Below, piece after piece: positions 12,901 to 24,010 of a stretch of DNA of 64,000 bases. Under the pieces are notes generated by a model, which was not told the origin of the DNA, ran no database searches, and saw nothing but the letters and a program-made list of their open reading frames with translations. How positions within the stretch are numbered: the first letter of the stretch is position 1; every line of letters starts with the position of its first letter. Position numbers and translations under genes: made by a program. The DNA is from Ignelater luminosus (taxonomy: Eukaryota; Arthropoda; Insecta; Coleoptera; Elateridae): assembly GCA_011009095.1 (NCBI GenBank), contig VTPC01000474.1:49739-113738 (forward strand), in the 5' to 3' direction.

Positions 12901-13801
12901 AAACCATGCAGATACTTATCATACATTTCTTTTACAGCGGCATAGTGTCCATCGATTTTGATTTTTTAAAGCATATAATATGGCATACATAGATGTAACA
13001 TTGCATATTCGTTGCATATTTACTGGATCTTTAAGGCATATTTTAGTGCGTATATGTACTTTCTTTACAGCATATCTACCCAGCTTTACTAACAATGGTA
13101 AATAGTACAAGTCCTTTAATTGTGTTATAATCCAAACTATCTGAACCATTCAAGAAAATTGCTGGAAAATAATTCAACCTTTGCAACAAAGGAATTTCTC
13201 TAATTGATACCTGGGCAAGTCGAGGCAGAACAGAGTAAGCTTAGATCTGCAATGTGAATCTGAATTCATGACACGATATGACTCGTTGATAACCAAAAAT
13301 TCGAAACGATACGTGTTTTCAGGTATTTATTTTTCTTATCGTCAATCCCACGATATTACAAAAGGTGTCGCCAAATATGTCAAAACACCATCAAAACGAC
13401 GATTGTCAAAATATGATTGAGAATCATTTTCCCGTGTGGTTTTATTGTATCGAGGTTTCTGAATCCTCCCTCTTTTCTCTGGTTTCAAAATAAAAATATT
13501 TTTCCAATTGCAAGTCAATCTTTTTAGTGTTAGAAGGAGCGGGAAGGGAATCAAGTGTCTACAGACCTCTGGTCTAAATCTAAAACTGGATTTATCTTTT
13601 AAGTTGTTTTAGAAATTAGTTCAGCCAATTTCATTAAAAACATTCACTTCAATTTTATCTTAGAAATTGCCAATATTTCATTTAAGTTCCCTTTCTTTCG
13701 AAATGAACAGTAATTGGATAAATTGGTATAAATAAATTCTCTAATGTGAATTGCCTCAATCTTCTAATATAAGCTGTAGTTGTTTGTCTACCTGTAAACG
13801 T
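9906..13801. other. AT-rich stretch, nothing recognised
   Basis: Several short frames (11479-11842, 12919-13149 and 13342-13554, all minus strand) lack motifs and plausible starts. The interval 12820-13080 repeats the hexamer GCATAT or close variants several times, probably by chance in AT-rich DNA. Confidence 0.4.
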
Positions 13802-13873
13802 GATAAATACCATAACAGAAAAAGTGAGAAGAAATTGAAGATTGAGATAAAGAATAAAATCTGTAAAGATTCC
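13802..13873 (+). repeat. Left copy of imperfect direct repeat flanking LINE
   Basis: This ~70-bp block resembles 16378-16447 in the same orientation at roughly 80% identity. Shared segments include AAATACCATA, GAGAAGA and AAAGAATAAAATC. It lies just outside the 3' end of the LINE remnant, so an aged target-site duplication is the simplest reading. Confidence 0.5.
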
Positions 13874-14876
13874 ATACTCAGGCGTTGTATATGTATACAG
13901 ACGGGGTTCCTACAGCCGTTGCCGCATCCCGCATTTCTATCTCCACCTCTTTTGATCTCCCCAATCTTCTTTATCAATGGCTCTGTTTTCCATACTCCCT
14001 TCTATCCATGATGCTGTCGGTCTTCTTTTCTTTCTGTTGGGTGGTATATAGTTTAGAGCTCTTTTTGGCCATCTTATTTCTGTCATTCTCATGACATGGC
14101 CATACCATAGCAAATGTCTTGTTTCTATTCTATCGGCGGTAAAATATATGTTTTGCCCGTCGTTTTATTTCCTCGTTTCTCACATGTTGCAACTTAGAGA
14201 TTCTACACGCCCTTCTCAGAAAGTCCAATTCTGTCGTTCCCACATTTTTCTTATCTTTAACCGTAAGCTGCCAACATTCTGACCCACACGTCATAACAGA
14301 CTCTACAATTACTCTGTAGATTGTCATCTTTGTCTTTAGTTTGATTTTGCTCGACCAAAGTAAGGAATTTAGAATACTGATACATTTCTGACCTTGTTGC
14401 AGTCTGCTTTGTATGTCTTTCGCTGATCTTCCCTCTTGCGATATAATACTGCCAAGGTATTTGAATTCCTTGGTTCTTCTAAATACGTCTGATTTCCAAC
14501 TCTGGATCTTCCTGATCTTTTCCTATTCTTAGATATTCTGTTTTGTCCATATTAATTTTTAGCCTTCATTTTTTATACTCTGTTGTTAACTTTCTGAACA
14601 TATAATCAGCATCATTTTCGTCGTTTTAGATATAACAACTTGAACATCTGCAAACAGTAAAGTCATAAAGCAAGAGTCGTCGATCATTATTTCCATGCCG
14701 GCTACTGTTCTTCTCCAACTTTCAAGTGCTTGCGAAATGTACATTTTAAACACGGTCGGTGACAGACAGTATCCCTGCTTGAGTTTCTTTGCGACTGGAA
14801 ACCGATTCTAGGTATTGTTTCCCTGTTTAACCACACTGCACGAGTCTTTATGTATATCCACAATGGAGCTAATATA

Positions 14877-14904
14877 CGAGGGCGGTTCAGTAAGTACCCG
14901 TGTT
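14877..14904 (+). repeat. Mariner left TIR
   Basis: 28 bp starting CGAGGGCGGTTCAGTAAGTA. It matches the reverse complement of 16130-16157 except at two positions. Confidence 0.9.
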
Positions 14905-15054
14905 TGACGACAGAAGGCGTTCCTGAGGGAAGTTGGTGTTATCATCGTGTGCTGCATCTATCAAACGACGGTATAACAAATTGCAGACTGATTGATAGGT
15001 TAGTTTGGATTTGACAGCCATTTGAGTAAGACGTGTTTCGTGATTTTAGCTAAG

Positions 15055-16086
15055 ATGAAAAAAGAGCAGTATCGTTCGGTAATTCGCTTTCTGTTTTTGG
15101 ATGGGAAAAAATGCGAGGAGATAAAAGCAAAGTTGGATGCTGTTTATGGGGACACTTCGCCATATATGACCACAGTTAGATATTGGTTCAACGAATTTAA
15201 ACGTGGGCGAACATCCGTTTTTGATGAGGAGCGACCAGGACGCCCGGCAGACGTGGTTACCGAGGAAATCATTCAAAAAGTCCACGACATGATTCTCGCT
15301 GATCGACGAACGAAAGTGCGTGAAGTAGCAGAGGCCGTAGGTGTGTCGACCGGAACGGCAATTAATATTTTACATGATAAGTTGGCGATGAAAAAATTGT
15401 CGGCGCGATGGGTGCCGCGATTGCTAACGGTGGACAACAAGCGGATGCGGCTGTTAACTTCGAAGCAGTGTTTGGAGCAATTTAAGCGAAATCCGAAGGA
15501 GTTTTTGCGTCGCGTTGTCACCGTTGATGAAACCTGGATTCATCATTACACACCAGAAACTAAGCAACAACCAAAACAATGGATTTCTCCCGGCGAATCT
15601 ACTCCAAAGAAAGCGAAGATGGTTCCATCGGCCGGAAAGGTCATGGCGACGATTTTTTGGGATGCGAACGGCGTCATCCTCATGGATTTTTTAGAAAAAG
15701 GAAGAACGATCACTGGACAATACTACAGTGAGTTATTAGACAGTTTCGACAAAAAATTGAAGGAGACACGGCCGCATTTGGCGAAAAAGAAGGTGCTGTT
15801 TCACCACGATAACGCACCAGCACATTCATCCGGAGTTGTCGCCGCCAAACTGCATGAATTGCTGCCGCACCCCCCGTATTCACCCGATCTGGCTCCCTGC
15901 GACTTTTTCTTGTTTCATAACATGAAGAAATGGCTCGCGGGAAAAAAATTTAGCTCAAACGAGGAAGTCATCGCCGAGATAGAGGCGTATTTTGGAGAGT
16001 TCGACAAATCCTATTTTTTGGAGGGGTTAAGAAAAATGGCAGGAACGTTGGGAGAAGTGTATATTTCTAAAAGGAGACTATGTTGA
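15055..16086 (+). CDS. Mariner transposase, nearly intact but probably inactive
   Basis: Cut-and-paste transposase of the mariner (DD34D) family, 343 residues, close to the usual ~345. The start is ATG at 15055 (MKKEQYRS); the longer frame opening on TTG at 15022 is not a eukaryotic start. N-terminal paired helix-turn-helix DNA-binding region at about 1-110, then WVPRLLT at 119-125. The catalytic Asp residues are D158 (VDETW), D252 (HHDNAPAH) and D283 (APCDFFLF). Between D252 and D283 there are only 30 residues instead of 34. The four missing residues map between LHEL and LPHPP (nt about 15856-15862), where GAATTG repeats could have mediated a 12-bp deletion. After G330 (nt 16042-16046) one extra base shifts the frame. 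The ancestral C-terminus (RWEKCIFLKGDYVEK, then TAA at 16091-16093) is still readable in the next frame. I infer loss of activity from the altered active-site spacing. Confidence 0.93.
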   Translation: MKKEQYRSVIRFLFLDGKKCEEIKAKLDAVYGDTSPYMTTVRYWFNEFKRGRTSVFDEERPGRPADVVTEEIIQKVHDMILADRRTKVREVAEAVGVSTGTAINILHDKLAMKKLSARWVPRLLTVDNKRMRLLTSKQCLEQFKRNPKEFLRRVVTVDETWIHHYTPETKQQPKQWISPGESTPKKAKMVPSAGKVMATIFWDANGVILMDFLEKGRTITGQYYSELLDSFDKKLKETRPHLAKKKVLFHHDNAPAHSSGVVAAKLHELLPHPPYSPDLAPCDFFLFHNMKKWLAGKKFSSNEEVIAEIEAYFGEFDKSYFLEGLRKMAGTLGEVYISKRRLC

Positions 16087-16129
16087 AAAATAAAAAAAAA
16101 ATTTTGAAAAAAATTGTGTCTTCATTTCT

Positions 16130-16157
16130 AACACGGGTGCTTATTGAACCGCCCTCG
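16130..16157 (-). repeat. Mariner right TIR
   Basis: 28 bp ending CCGCCCTCG just before the right TA. Inverted match of the left TIR. Confidence 0.9.
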
Positions 16158-16377
16158 TATACCTTACTTAGACCGATTGTCTGCAATATCTCAAAGAGCT
16201 TTTTTAAAGGTACCATGTCGTATGCGTTTTCTAGATCAATAAATATGAAGTGTCTAGGTAGGTTTCGACCTGTTCTTTTTTCTATGATCTGTCGTAAAAC
16301 AACTCAGCCGTTGTACTGATGCAAAAAAGTTTGGTAAGGTTCGAGAAGAAACATAAGACCGACTGAATATTTATAAA

Positions 16378-16447
16378 GACAAATACCATAGCAGAAGAAT
16401 GGAGAAGATATTGAGATTAAAAGAAAGAATAAAATCCCTGATGGATA
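16378..16447 (+). repeat. Right copy of imperfect direct repeat flanking LINE
   Basis: Counterpart of 13802-13873, about 80% identical with one 1-bp gap, lying beyond the 5' side of the LINE remnant. An alternative to an aged target-site duplication is that both are pieces of another repeat into which the LINE inserted. Confidence 0.5.
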
Positions 16448-18019
16448 TCTTCCAGAAGTGTCACATGTTCCGTACTTAAGGAATTATCAACGTGTGAGCA
16501 TTCAAAATATTGTTGACATTGCAAACTCTAACGGAAAACAGTACGGACAAGGAAAAGTAACTATTCTTGTGTTTTTAATTTTGATGAATTTTTGGTATGA
16601 GAATCTAAGCCTAGCAGAAAATTTGTTTATTTATTTGAAACAGGCCTCTTTGAAATAAATATGACCTTTCAAGAATTAATGACTCATATATCTATCTATT
16701 AAATATCGGCAAAATTTGTACAGAATATTTTTTAGCTCTACCCTTAGAGGATCTTCCTTAGAATCAATGACTGATCTTCTCCTGAGTATCAAAACTTATA
16801 AGTTTCAATGTCTCATCTGTGATGGTTTCAACAGTAATATCAATCTGTAAAAAAGTTGCCAATTAATAAGCAAATAAAGTAGAAATATAAACTCTGATTG
16901 TTTTAATCACAAATTATTATTATCGGAACTGACAACACTCAACAAGTGTTTTGTAATAAAAAGATTCGACATAAGTTACATAAAATGTTTTAAAAAGTAG
17001 CTTACGTATTTAAATTTTTACCTGAAAAAATAATCAAGTTTTGTGGAAAAATCCAACCAAAATCTCATGTGAGCAGACAACTTGGCTGTTATCATATTTT
17101 GAGTAAATGATGCCTTGGCAAATAGTAGTAACAAAATGAATATTATCCTTCAATAAGTATACTGTTGTGTGCCTTTCAAGTAATTTCAATTCTACTAATT
17201 GTACTAATCTGACTCATTGCTGATATAGTTGAATAAATGTGTTTAGCTATAAAAATCGATCATTTAATTTAATATTTGGTTTTGGTGCAGGCTTTAGTGC
17301 ATAACCTTTCTGACTTTATTTAAATAGCAATAGTAACAAAATCTCAAGAGCTAGATTTTAAAATATAATTGCAGTTCCACTGGTCAGTTCTAACATTGCA
17401 AAAATAAAAATATAAAACTATATAGCTGGCGAAAAAGGTTTTATTAATTTTTTTACGGTTTAAGTTATATCCTATTATAGCAATGTAAAAAATTTCCTAT
17501 CAAAAAACTCGTGTAAGAAAAAACACGCCCTTAGTGCCATGTTATTAATGATGTCTCGTAACACTGAATCGAAATCGACCACAGGGTCCAACTTCTGATT
17601 AATTCATTCATTTATAAAGCTCGTCGCATAGTCACCGCGTGTGCTCGATGCTTGTAATGAACCGGCGGTGTCATTTAACTCAAACCCTATAAATGACCAT
17701 ACTGTGTCATGATCTACTGATCTCTTTAAACAAATGGAATGACTGTAAGGATTACCTGTATAGCTTGTGTTAAACATGAATTTGATAAATTTAACTGGTT
17801 CGTTTAGACAGGTAACACGCCCATATGGACTTCTATAGCATACTCATAGTTTAAATAAGCACATGGTTTTTAATTAATTACAATGTTGCAATTATGCAAT
17901 TTCAAGTTAGATTAATAACCGTAATAATAATGCATATTTGAAATTTAAGTAATTTGTGAAATATAAAAATAGTCTTAACTATGTATAGATGACATAACAT
18001 ATGTTCAAATATATTTCTT
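16448..18019. other. AT-rich stretch with a GC-richer island at 17540-17720
   Basis: No gene recognised. The island at 17540-17720 (CGTCGCATAGTCACCGCG and neighbours) stands out by composition and has no long open frame, so a conserved non-coding element is possible. Confidence 0.3.
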
Positions 18020-18180
18020 ATTAACATTCAAGGCCTTTTTAATAAAATCTGGGGAAGTACAATAGTTACAAGGACGGATATAATGCTATTTGTCTGTCTG
18101 AACATACATTCATGTAAATTCGATACAATTCTGTAGACTACCAGGCTATCTTGCGTTACACCGAAATGCTTAAAAATTGA
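18020..18180 (+). pseudogene. LINE endonuclease-domain fragment
   Basis: Two short frames carry the start of an apurinic-like endonuclease domain of a non-LTR element. NIQGLFNKI (from about 18022) corresponds to the family's 'N.QSL.NK' opening. YNAICLSEHTF (18075-18113) corresponds to the 'D+ICL.EH' motif, whose Glu binds the catalytic metal. A frameshift separates them and a stop follows directly. Only about 50 residues remain and no reverse transcriptase is found next to it, so it is an isolated fragment. It reads on the opposite strand from the LINE at 13.9-16.3 kb and is a separate insertion. Confidence 0.55.
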
Positions 18181-20955
18181 AATCGAAATCTTCTTCATAA
18201 CTATGAATTTTCACAAAAACTATTATTGTTGAGTTTTGCATTATACGATTACTTTATTCTCTTTGATTCTTTATGTTCTTTTTAAAGCTTGCGTCTCTGA
18301 TTTTTAAACTGAACCGAATCTAAATTATTTAAAAAAATTTTCTGAATCATAGATTGAAGTATTTGTAAAGTAATGATACTAGCAGGTAAGAATTATAGAA
18401 ACATGCTTATGGACTCTGCAAGGTTATGTCACAGGGCCCAATTTGCTTCTTATTCATTTCTAAAATTCATCTAAAATTTTGGTACATACTTACTTTTGAG
18501 AATAACTCTGTCATCTTCAATGTTCTTTTTACTAAGCTTTTCTTGCTGAAAACTAGTCGAATTACTGTTACCGCAGGAATATCGTACTAAGAACAGGGGC
18601 AACGATTTTGATATAGCATATAGGAACATACTGACGAGCGTCTACTGTATACATTGGTATCGAAGAAGAACAGACAAAGAAGATCAAAACTTACTTGCTT
18701 GCAAAAATCGATGTTCTGAGGGGTGGTATTGATCCGGGCTAAAAGTGCGCTAAAACCAGACTCCACAATGGAATCCTGTACATGTATTCTCTGGCCAAGA
18801 AACAATAATCAAATCTAGACTATCTATGGTCTTAATGAACCTAAAGAAAGTGTTTGGTATTCCAAAGGCAAAAACATCACATTATAAAAGTAGTAGCCAA
18901 AGGTCAGGAAGTTTTTCTAACTATAAATGAAACTTCATGAAAGAGAATCAAAGCCATTGAACACATCCTATATCTTGACTTTTTCAAGTGTACCTCTGGC
19001 TAAAAAAAACAAGGAAAGCAGGAAAGGATGAGCAATGCTGGCTTCAGGATTTAGTACGCCCTGAGGTCAATTCAGATTTTTGCTCCCTTATACCTTACAC
19101 GAAGCGATATTAAAACCTAAAGTAAAAGCCACTATTAGTAAAAATAAATTGATTGGTTTGAATAACTTAACTTATTTAAGAAGCTTCATCGGTTTATAGA
19201 AGTCAACCCAAACCGGAAAGTCCGAGTAATTCAAAAAGTCTGAACATTTTGATAGGCACGCAGAGGCCCATACAGGTCCAGAAATGTAGACATTTAAAGA
19301 TATGACCTTGCCTGATCACATCTAACTTAGAGATTATATCTGGATAAACGTTGTGATACATATAGATCTGTATTAGTATGGCTTCTTTAAGTCGAAAAAT
19401 ATACAAATCTTTAGTTTTCGTCGAAAACACTAAATCGAGATTAACAAAATTAAAGGTAAGTTTTCTTCAACCATTTGTTGATAATTGTTGCAATTTGCAG
19501 TAATAACATTTGTAAGAATACTGAAATCTTTTTTGTAGAGTACGTTTATTTGTACAATAGCACGGGAATGATTTCATGAAAAACACGTGCGGCGGAGACT
19601 AACCACATGTAAGCGGTAATAATCGTAATTTTCCAAGGTTTGGGCAAACAGTCACCCCGGTACAACGCTTGTATAGGCCCATCCCTGATCTAAGCTGAAG
19701 AAGGGCACGATGGAGTATTTATATCCACCCGGGAAATCTTTTTTGATCGATTAACACACATAAAAGTTAGTTAATTAATCTGATAACAAAGTATCTTTGT
19801 TATTACAATCGGCTTTACATTGGTATAGCAACGGCGTCACAAGCCTGCTTTCAAAAGTTTTCCATATCAGCCATGGGGTCTCTCTCGTGCTTCAAACCAG
19901 CCAAAGAGAGTTTTCTTCGGATTCCTGAGGGGACATCTCTTTTGGATTCCGGAGTAGACATGCAGAATCTCTTTCGGGTCCCCAAAGTTACCAGGCCCGG
20001 TCCTCAGAGTTATCACGAAACTGTTTGGTAATTCCCAGCTAATTCGCTTTTATGTCCTTTTGTGATTAAGCTAAACACATGCAGAATGGGTAGAGCCAAT
20101 CGGAGCTCTCTGAGTCAACGTGTCTATACTATTTATTGCATATGTCTTTCAGATATGCAGTCTACATTTTTCTTTACCGATTTCTGCGTACGCATACCTC
20201 TGCGCCCTGCTGTAGTCACCTCATTGACTTAATAACGTCTAAGGTCGATCCTGAGGGTGAAAATAAAGCCATTCCAGAGGGCATAGAGTCGTAGGATTAT
20301 CAGGAGAGTTATTAGCTAAAACTGGATGGCTGACACCATGCATTATTTACATTGTTATAAAGTAGCAATTAGTGAGATGTTAATTTAGGGATCTTGGCTA
20401 AATTAAAAAAAACCAAAAGTGTGGAAGTTTCATGTGAGCAGATCTTGCAACTGAGAAGTTCAAAACGCTGATCAGCCACTACAGGAAAAAAATCTGTATA
20501 TGTCGGCTGGTTGGGACGTAAACCCTCACCACACTATTTGAGAAAGCTACAAAACCAGTAAACAAAGTAAATACTTACTAGGTAATTTCAGATCGAGGTA
20601 AAGTTATTAACGTTAACCTTATCAGATCATTGGTCTTAATCTTAATCTTACGGATCTGTTTGTTGCAGAATAAAGAAACCCTCAGATTACGAGAGCTATC
20701 CATGTAACACAGATGGTTACGAAACTAAAAATAATTCTTAAATCACCTCGGCTTACAAGAACTTCTTAGAGGAAGTACTATCAAGACGTAGCTTCAAAAA
20801 ACTCTTACAAATAACCTACAATATTTTACTAAGGTAGTACTGTTGCAAAATGAAGAAAAGGAAGGAAACATTAGCGCTTTTAATTCAGAGATATTTCACA
20901 AATTTCCCCTACAGAAGGCAAACTTCTCAAGGCCGAAGGAGTTTGTGACAAAATA
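18181..20955. other. Mixed-composition stretch, nothing named
   Basis: Short frames only (18587-18805 and 19203-19430, both minus strand). Between about 19600 and 20290 the base composition is noticeably higher in GC, with repeated-looking words such as GGATTCC and GAGGGGACATC. This could be decayed repeat sequence, but no terminal structure or coding motif was found. Confidence 0.3.
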
Positions 20956-20975
20956 CAGGGTGTTCAAATATGACT
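20956..20975 (+). repeat. Solo CAGGGTG-type transposon end
   Basis: CAGGGTGTTCAAATATGACT follows AATA and resembles the left ends of the elements at 37.9, 44.5 and 57.2 kb. No matching right end was found nearby, so this is either a truncated copy or chance. Confidence 0.3.
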
Positions 20976-21530
20976 GAATGTCAATGAATGCGACAAATAT
21001 GCCAAAACTAATCCCTGAAATAATTAATTTTGTGCATATCGGGTTACCTAAGCAACGTTCTTCTAGTACTAGTTCACAACCATTAATTGTTATCACACTA
21101 ATACATAAGCTTTCAATAAAAAATCTTTTAGAGGCTACACCTTCAGTCATTAATGAACACATTGTATGAATTGCTTGCAGATTCAAAAAACTTCATCAGG
21201 AATGTCCAACTGACTTCAGCTATATAACGGGTGATAACTAAAAAACGGGAATTTGTTTGAGATTTTACAGAATTATGAATTGTTGGTATATTAAAGTAAG
21301 TTTTGTAACATCAAGTTGTCATGGTTTCTTCATTTGTTGAATCTGTAGCATACATTGTTTGTGACAATAAGTATTGTCTACAGCTTTATAAAAATAAAGT
21401 TGAATCTGGTAAGACATTTTCAAGGTGCATGAATACTAATCTTGACAAGGAGCAGAATTCTAAAATATGTAAAAGTGTAAGTAAAACCTGGCACTTGAAG
21501 AAAACCAACTGTAATGACGAAGGATTTATA
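20976..21530. other. Overlapping short ORFs on both strands, unassigned
   Basis: Open frames at 20896-21186 (minus) and 20978-21169 and 21321-21569 (plus) have no motif I recognise. The sequence follows a transposon-like end and precedes a MITE, so decayed mobile DNA is the likeliest content. Confidence 0.25.
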
Positions 21531-21913
21531 CTAAAATTGGCGAACCAATGCAGTAATAAAAGTTCGTGATCAGTGCGTGATCAATGCAAGCTCTTTTTCA
21601 ATTGGCTGAAAAACACGTGCTCGAAGCCGGTTTCACACCACCAAACAGTGCATTATTATATACCGATATATACAGAAACCAACATAACCTAAAACCGTCG
21701 TGCTTCCGTTTTACTTTTTGTGTTTATTTTGTTTGTAAATTTTGTTTTTGGATTATAGACATTAACGTGAATACCTAAACACTACTTATTTTAAATCTGG
21801 CGGGTAGTTTATTCAGATTTGCTAGTGTAAATTGGAAGTCGACTCAGATGGGTACTAGCGCATAGTGTCCATGTGACTTTCACGTGATCACTGCATTGGT
21901 TCGCCGATTTTAG
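21531..21913. mobile_element. 383-bp MITE with 24-bp TIRs
   Basis: The ends are inverted copies starting CTAAAAT(T/C)GGCGAACC, matching at 23 of 24 positions. They are flanked on both sides by TATA (21527-21530 and 21914-21917), of which TA is probably the target duplication. No coding sequence is present. Size, TIRs and TA flanks fit a Tc1/mariner-type miniature element. The GTGATCA words just inside each end could be part of a longer, more degraded TIR. Confidence 0.85.
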
Positions 21914-21917
21914 TATA

Positions 21918-23709
21918 GTAGGCTTTGGTGCAAATTTAACAACACGGATCTTGTAGGCCGACAATACGCAGATATCAGTCATCAAAAGTCTATGCCATTA
22001 CATGATGGAAAATTAATTCGAAAATACAATTTTTTACATTTTGAAAAGATGTTAGTGTGAAACATTTGCTTCAAAATCATTTAGTGAAAGATTTCTTTAG
22101 CAATTTAAATGCATTAAACTATTAATAACAAGTAACAAGAAAACATTAAGCCAGGAAGAATAGATATACATGATGCTGTCCAGCCTTCTTTCAGAAAGGT
22201 ATATCGAAAATTGTGCAAAACTGCCAACTATGATCCAATTTCCAACAATTTATTCAATATTATTTAAAGAGTAAGTATTGCACACCTTTCAGTAGAATTA
22301 ACTGATTATTTCCATTTCTTTGTTATTTAGGTTAAAAGTAATTCCAATCTTCTTGTTAACACCCGTTAGATTCAGAAATCTTAAAGTCCGACTTGAACTT
22401 CACGAAATTTGATTATCAACTTAAACTTTCGATGTATTATTTGTTATGAAACAAAAAAATGTTTGAAAGTTTCTTTACCAGTTTGCAAAAACCGGCTGAC
22501 CAAAATGATCTTAAAAGCAACAGGTATCTTGAAAGCTATAAGCTTGACCTATTTTAAGATTGGTATTGGAGATTAAAAGTGCAAAGACCAGGTAGAAAAC
22601 CCTGAAGTTGTTAACTGAGAAACCAGTATTTGTTTTTGAACGGAAACTAAACTCAGCTACTATTAGAAATGGTTCTAGGTTAATTAAAAAACACGTGATT
22701 TTAGTATCAGCAACTAATTCTTATTTCTTGAATATCTGATACGATAACTAAGATTTCTTGGTCTTCAAGAATGGTTTCAAATAATAACAAAAGCTTAATA
22801 TAGGATTTAACAATTTTTCAGTTTCTGTTTTAATTTATTTGCTTCCAAATGGTGAAAACAGATTGTACTGCTATGTGTGGTTTTCTATTGAGAAACTTTA
22901 TTAAAGATTTCTCGTTTCTTTAGACTGTCTTCTATCTAAACGTCAGCAAACTACTGTATGCTTTAGCGGTATTATTTTGATATCAAAATGTTTCAAGGCA
23001 GAAAAAATTGTTCTCTAATGATACAACATTTCAGTTCCAACTAAGAGACTACAATCTATCAATTCTACCATTCATCTTATCTTCAATAACAACAACCTTA
23101 AAATTAACCAACTACAATAACAACGTTCAACGTTTTTTATGGCACCCCACTTTACAGTTTTGGCCAAAGCCTTGCACTTAATTAATATACTAGGTGACAC
23201 AGGTGCATGTGTGCACCCTTGATTTACCTGTTGTTTTGAACAACGGAATGTCTGGGTATGTCGGGAACAACGTTCGATATTGAGATAAAATGTGGAAAAT
23301 GGGGCATAATAGTAAAATCTGATGCCAAAAGGTCTTAAGTAAAGCAAAATCTCGTATTACCGGTATACAGTCTAAATCCACAAACCTCTGCACTTCATAA
23401 TATTTTGTATCTGATAATATAAAGTAATGTTATTCCCCACCAAAAGATGGCTAAATCCCTACTATATTTATAAATAAAATTGTTGTATTCTATGTAGCAC
23501 TAAACGTAAGAAATATGCACATCATGATTTTTGAAACAGATGTTAGATTTTTGATATTCTTTTCATACATCTTAAGTCAAGTAGGACAAAAAAATCGGGT
23601 AAGTCAAAGGTTGTTTGCCAAATTCATATTACAGTATGTTTTAGAATTGGGTAACTAATTGTATTTTGAAACGTGTGATAATTAAATATTTTCTTTGAAT
23701 TTATCGTAA
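21918..23709. other. AT-rich stretch, nothing recognised
   Basis: Minus-strand frames at 23072-23393 are short, start on non-ATG codons and show no motif. Confidence 0.35.
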
Positions 23710-24010
23710 AACTACTAGTCAAAGTGTATAGCGCAATGACACATCATCAGTCAATTTTCTGTTTACACAATACGCCTTTTGTCAGCAATGGGTCTATTGA
23801 GATTTCGTAAGGATTACGTATCATCCAGCGCCAATTATATAAATAGACAACGTTGATATTGCGCCCTCTGCGGAAGGGCACTAGCACAGGTTATCAATTG
23901 AAATGACGGGGTTAACGTCAGGACTGAAGCACGTGTGACAACACTATCCGATGTGCATTCATGTGTGAACCAACAAACACCGGCGCGTGCTTATGACAGC
24001 CAAATGAAAA
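23710..24010. promoter_or_regulatory. Candidate conserved non-coding element
   Basis: A ~300-bp island of higher complexity and GC content than its flanks, without an open frame. It contains a CACGTG E-box (23930-23935), GGTTAACGTCA, TTATCAATTG and CCGGCGCGTGC. This is the kind of motif-dense block seen at insect enhancers, but that is inferred from composition only. Confidence 0.3.

Larger units (their letters stand above)
14877..16157 (+). mobile_element. Mariner element with both TIRs
   Basis: A 1,281-bp element, the usual size for mariner, flanked by the TA duplication (14875-14876 and 16158-16159). The 28-bp terminal inverted repeats begin CGAGGGCGGTTCA and differ at only two positions. 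It is inserted in the RT domain of the LINE relic and restores the LINE frame if conceptually removed with one TA. It is distinctly richer in G and C than its surroundings and has only a few lesions, so it is younger than the LINE. The single gene it carries is described separately. Confidence 0.95.
13885..16330 (-). mobile_element. Decayed non-LTR retrotransposon, split by a mariner
   Basis: Reverse-transcriptase portion of a LINE on the minus strand, in two pieces (16160-16330 and 13885-14876) separated by the mariner at 14877-16157. In transcription order: RT motif A as FIDLENAYDMVP (about 16212-16245), motif B as LKQGYCLSPTVF (about 14741-14795), and motif C as LLFADVQVVIS (about 14640-14670). 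In motif C the second Asp of the usual FADD/YADD is Val. These are followed by a C-terminal block with YGSECW-like residues (within 14130-14327) and a WYGHVMRM block (about 14079-14110). Joining the pieces at the duplicated TA gives a continuous frame reading LSKVYISS across the join. Stops and frameshifts elsewhere show it is inactive. The clade was not determined. Confidence 0.85.

Noticed and set aside
13751..14282. Several overlapping plus- and minus-strand ORFs.
   Set aside because: They are shadow frames of the minus-strand LINE tail and its flank.
15046..15521. Minus-strand ORFs of 79 and 82 codons.
   Set aside because: They are antisense shadows of the mariner transposase.
21226..22369. 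Possible 1.1-kb element between AACGGGTGATAAC and an inverted GTTAACACCCGTT.
   Set aside because: Only about 15 bp match and the similarity fades immediately. TA borders are not convincing, and the pair could be chance.
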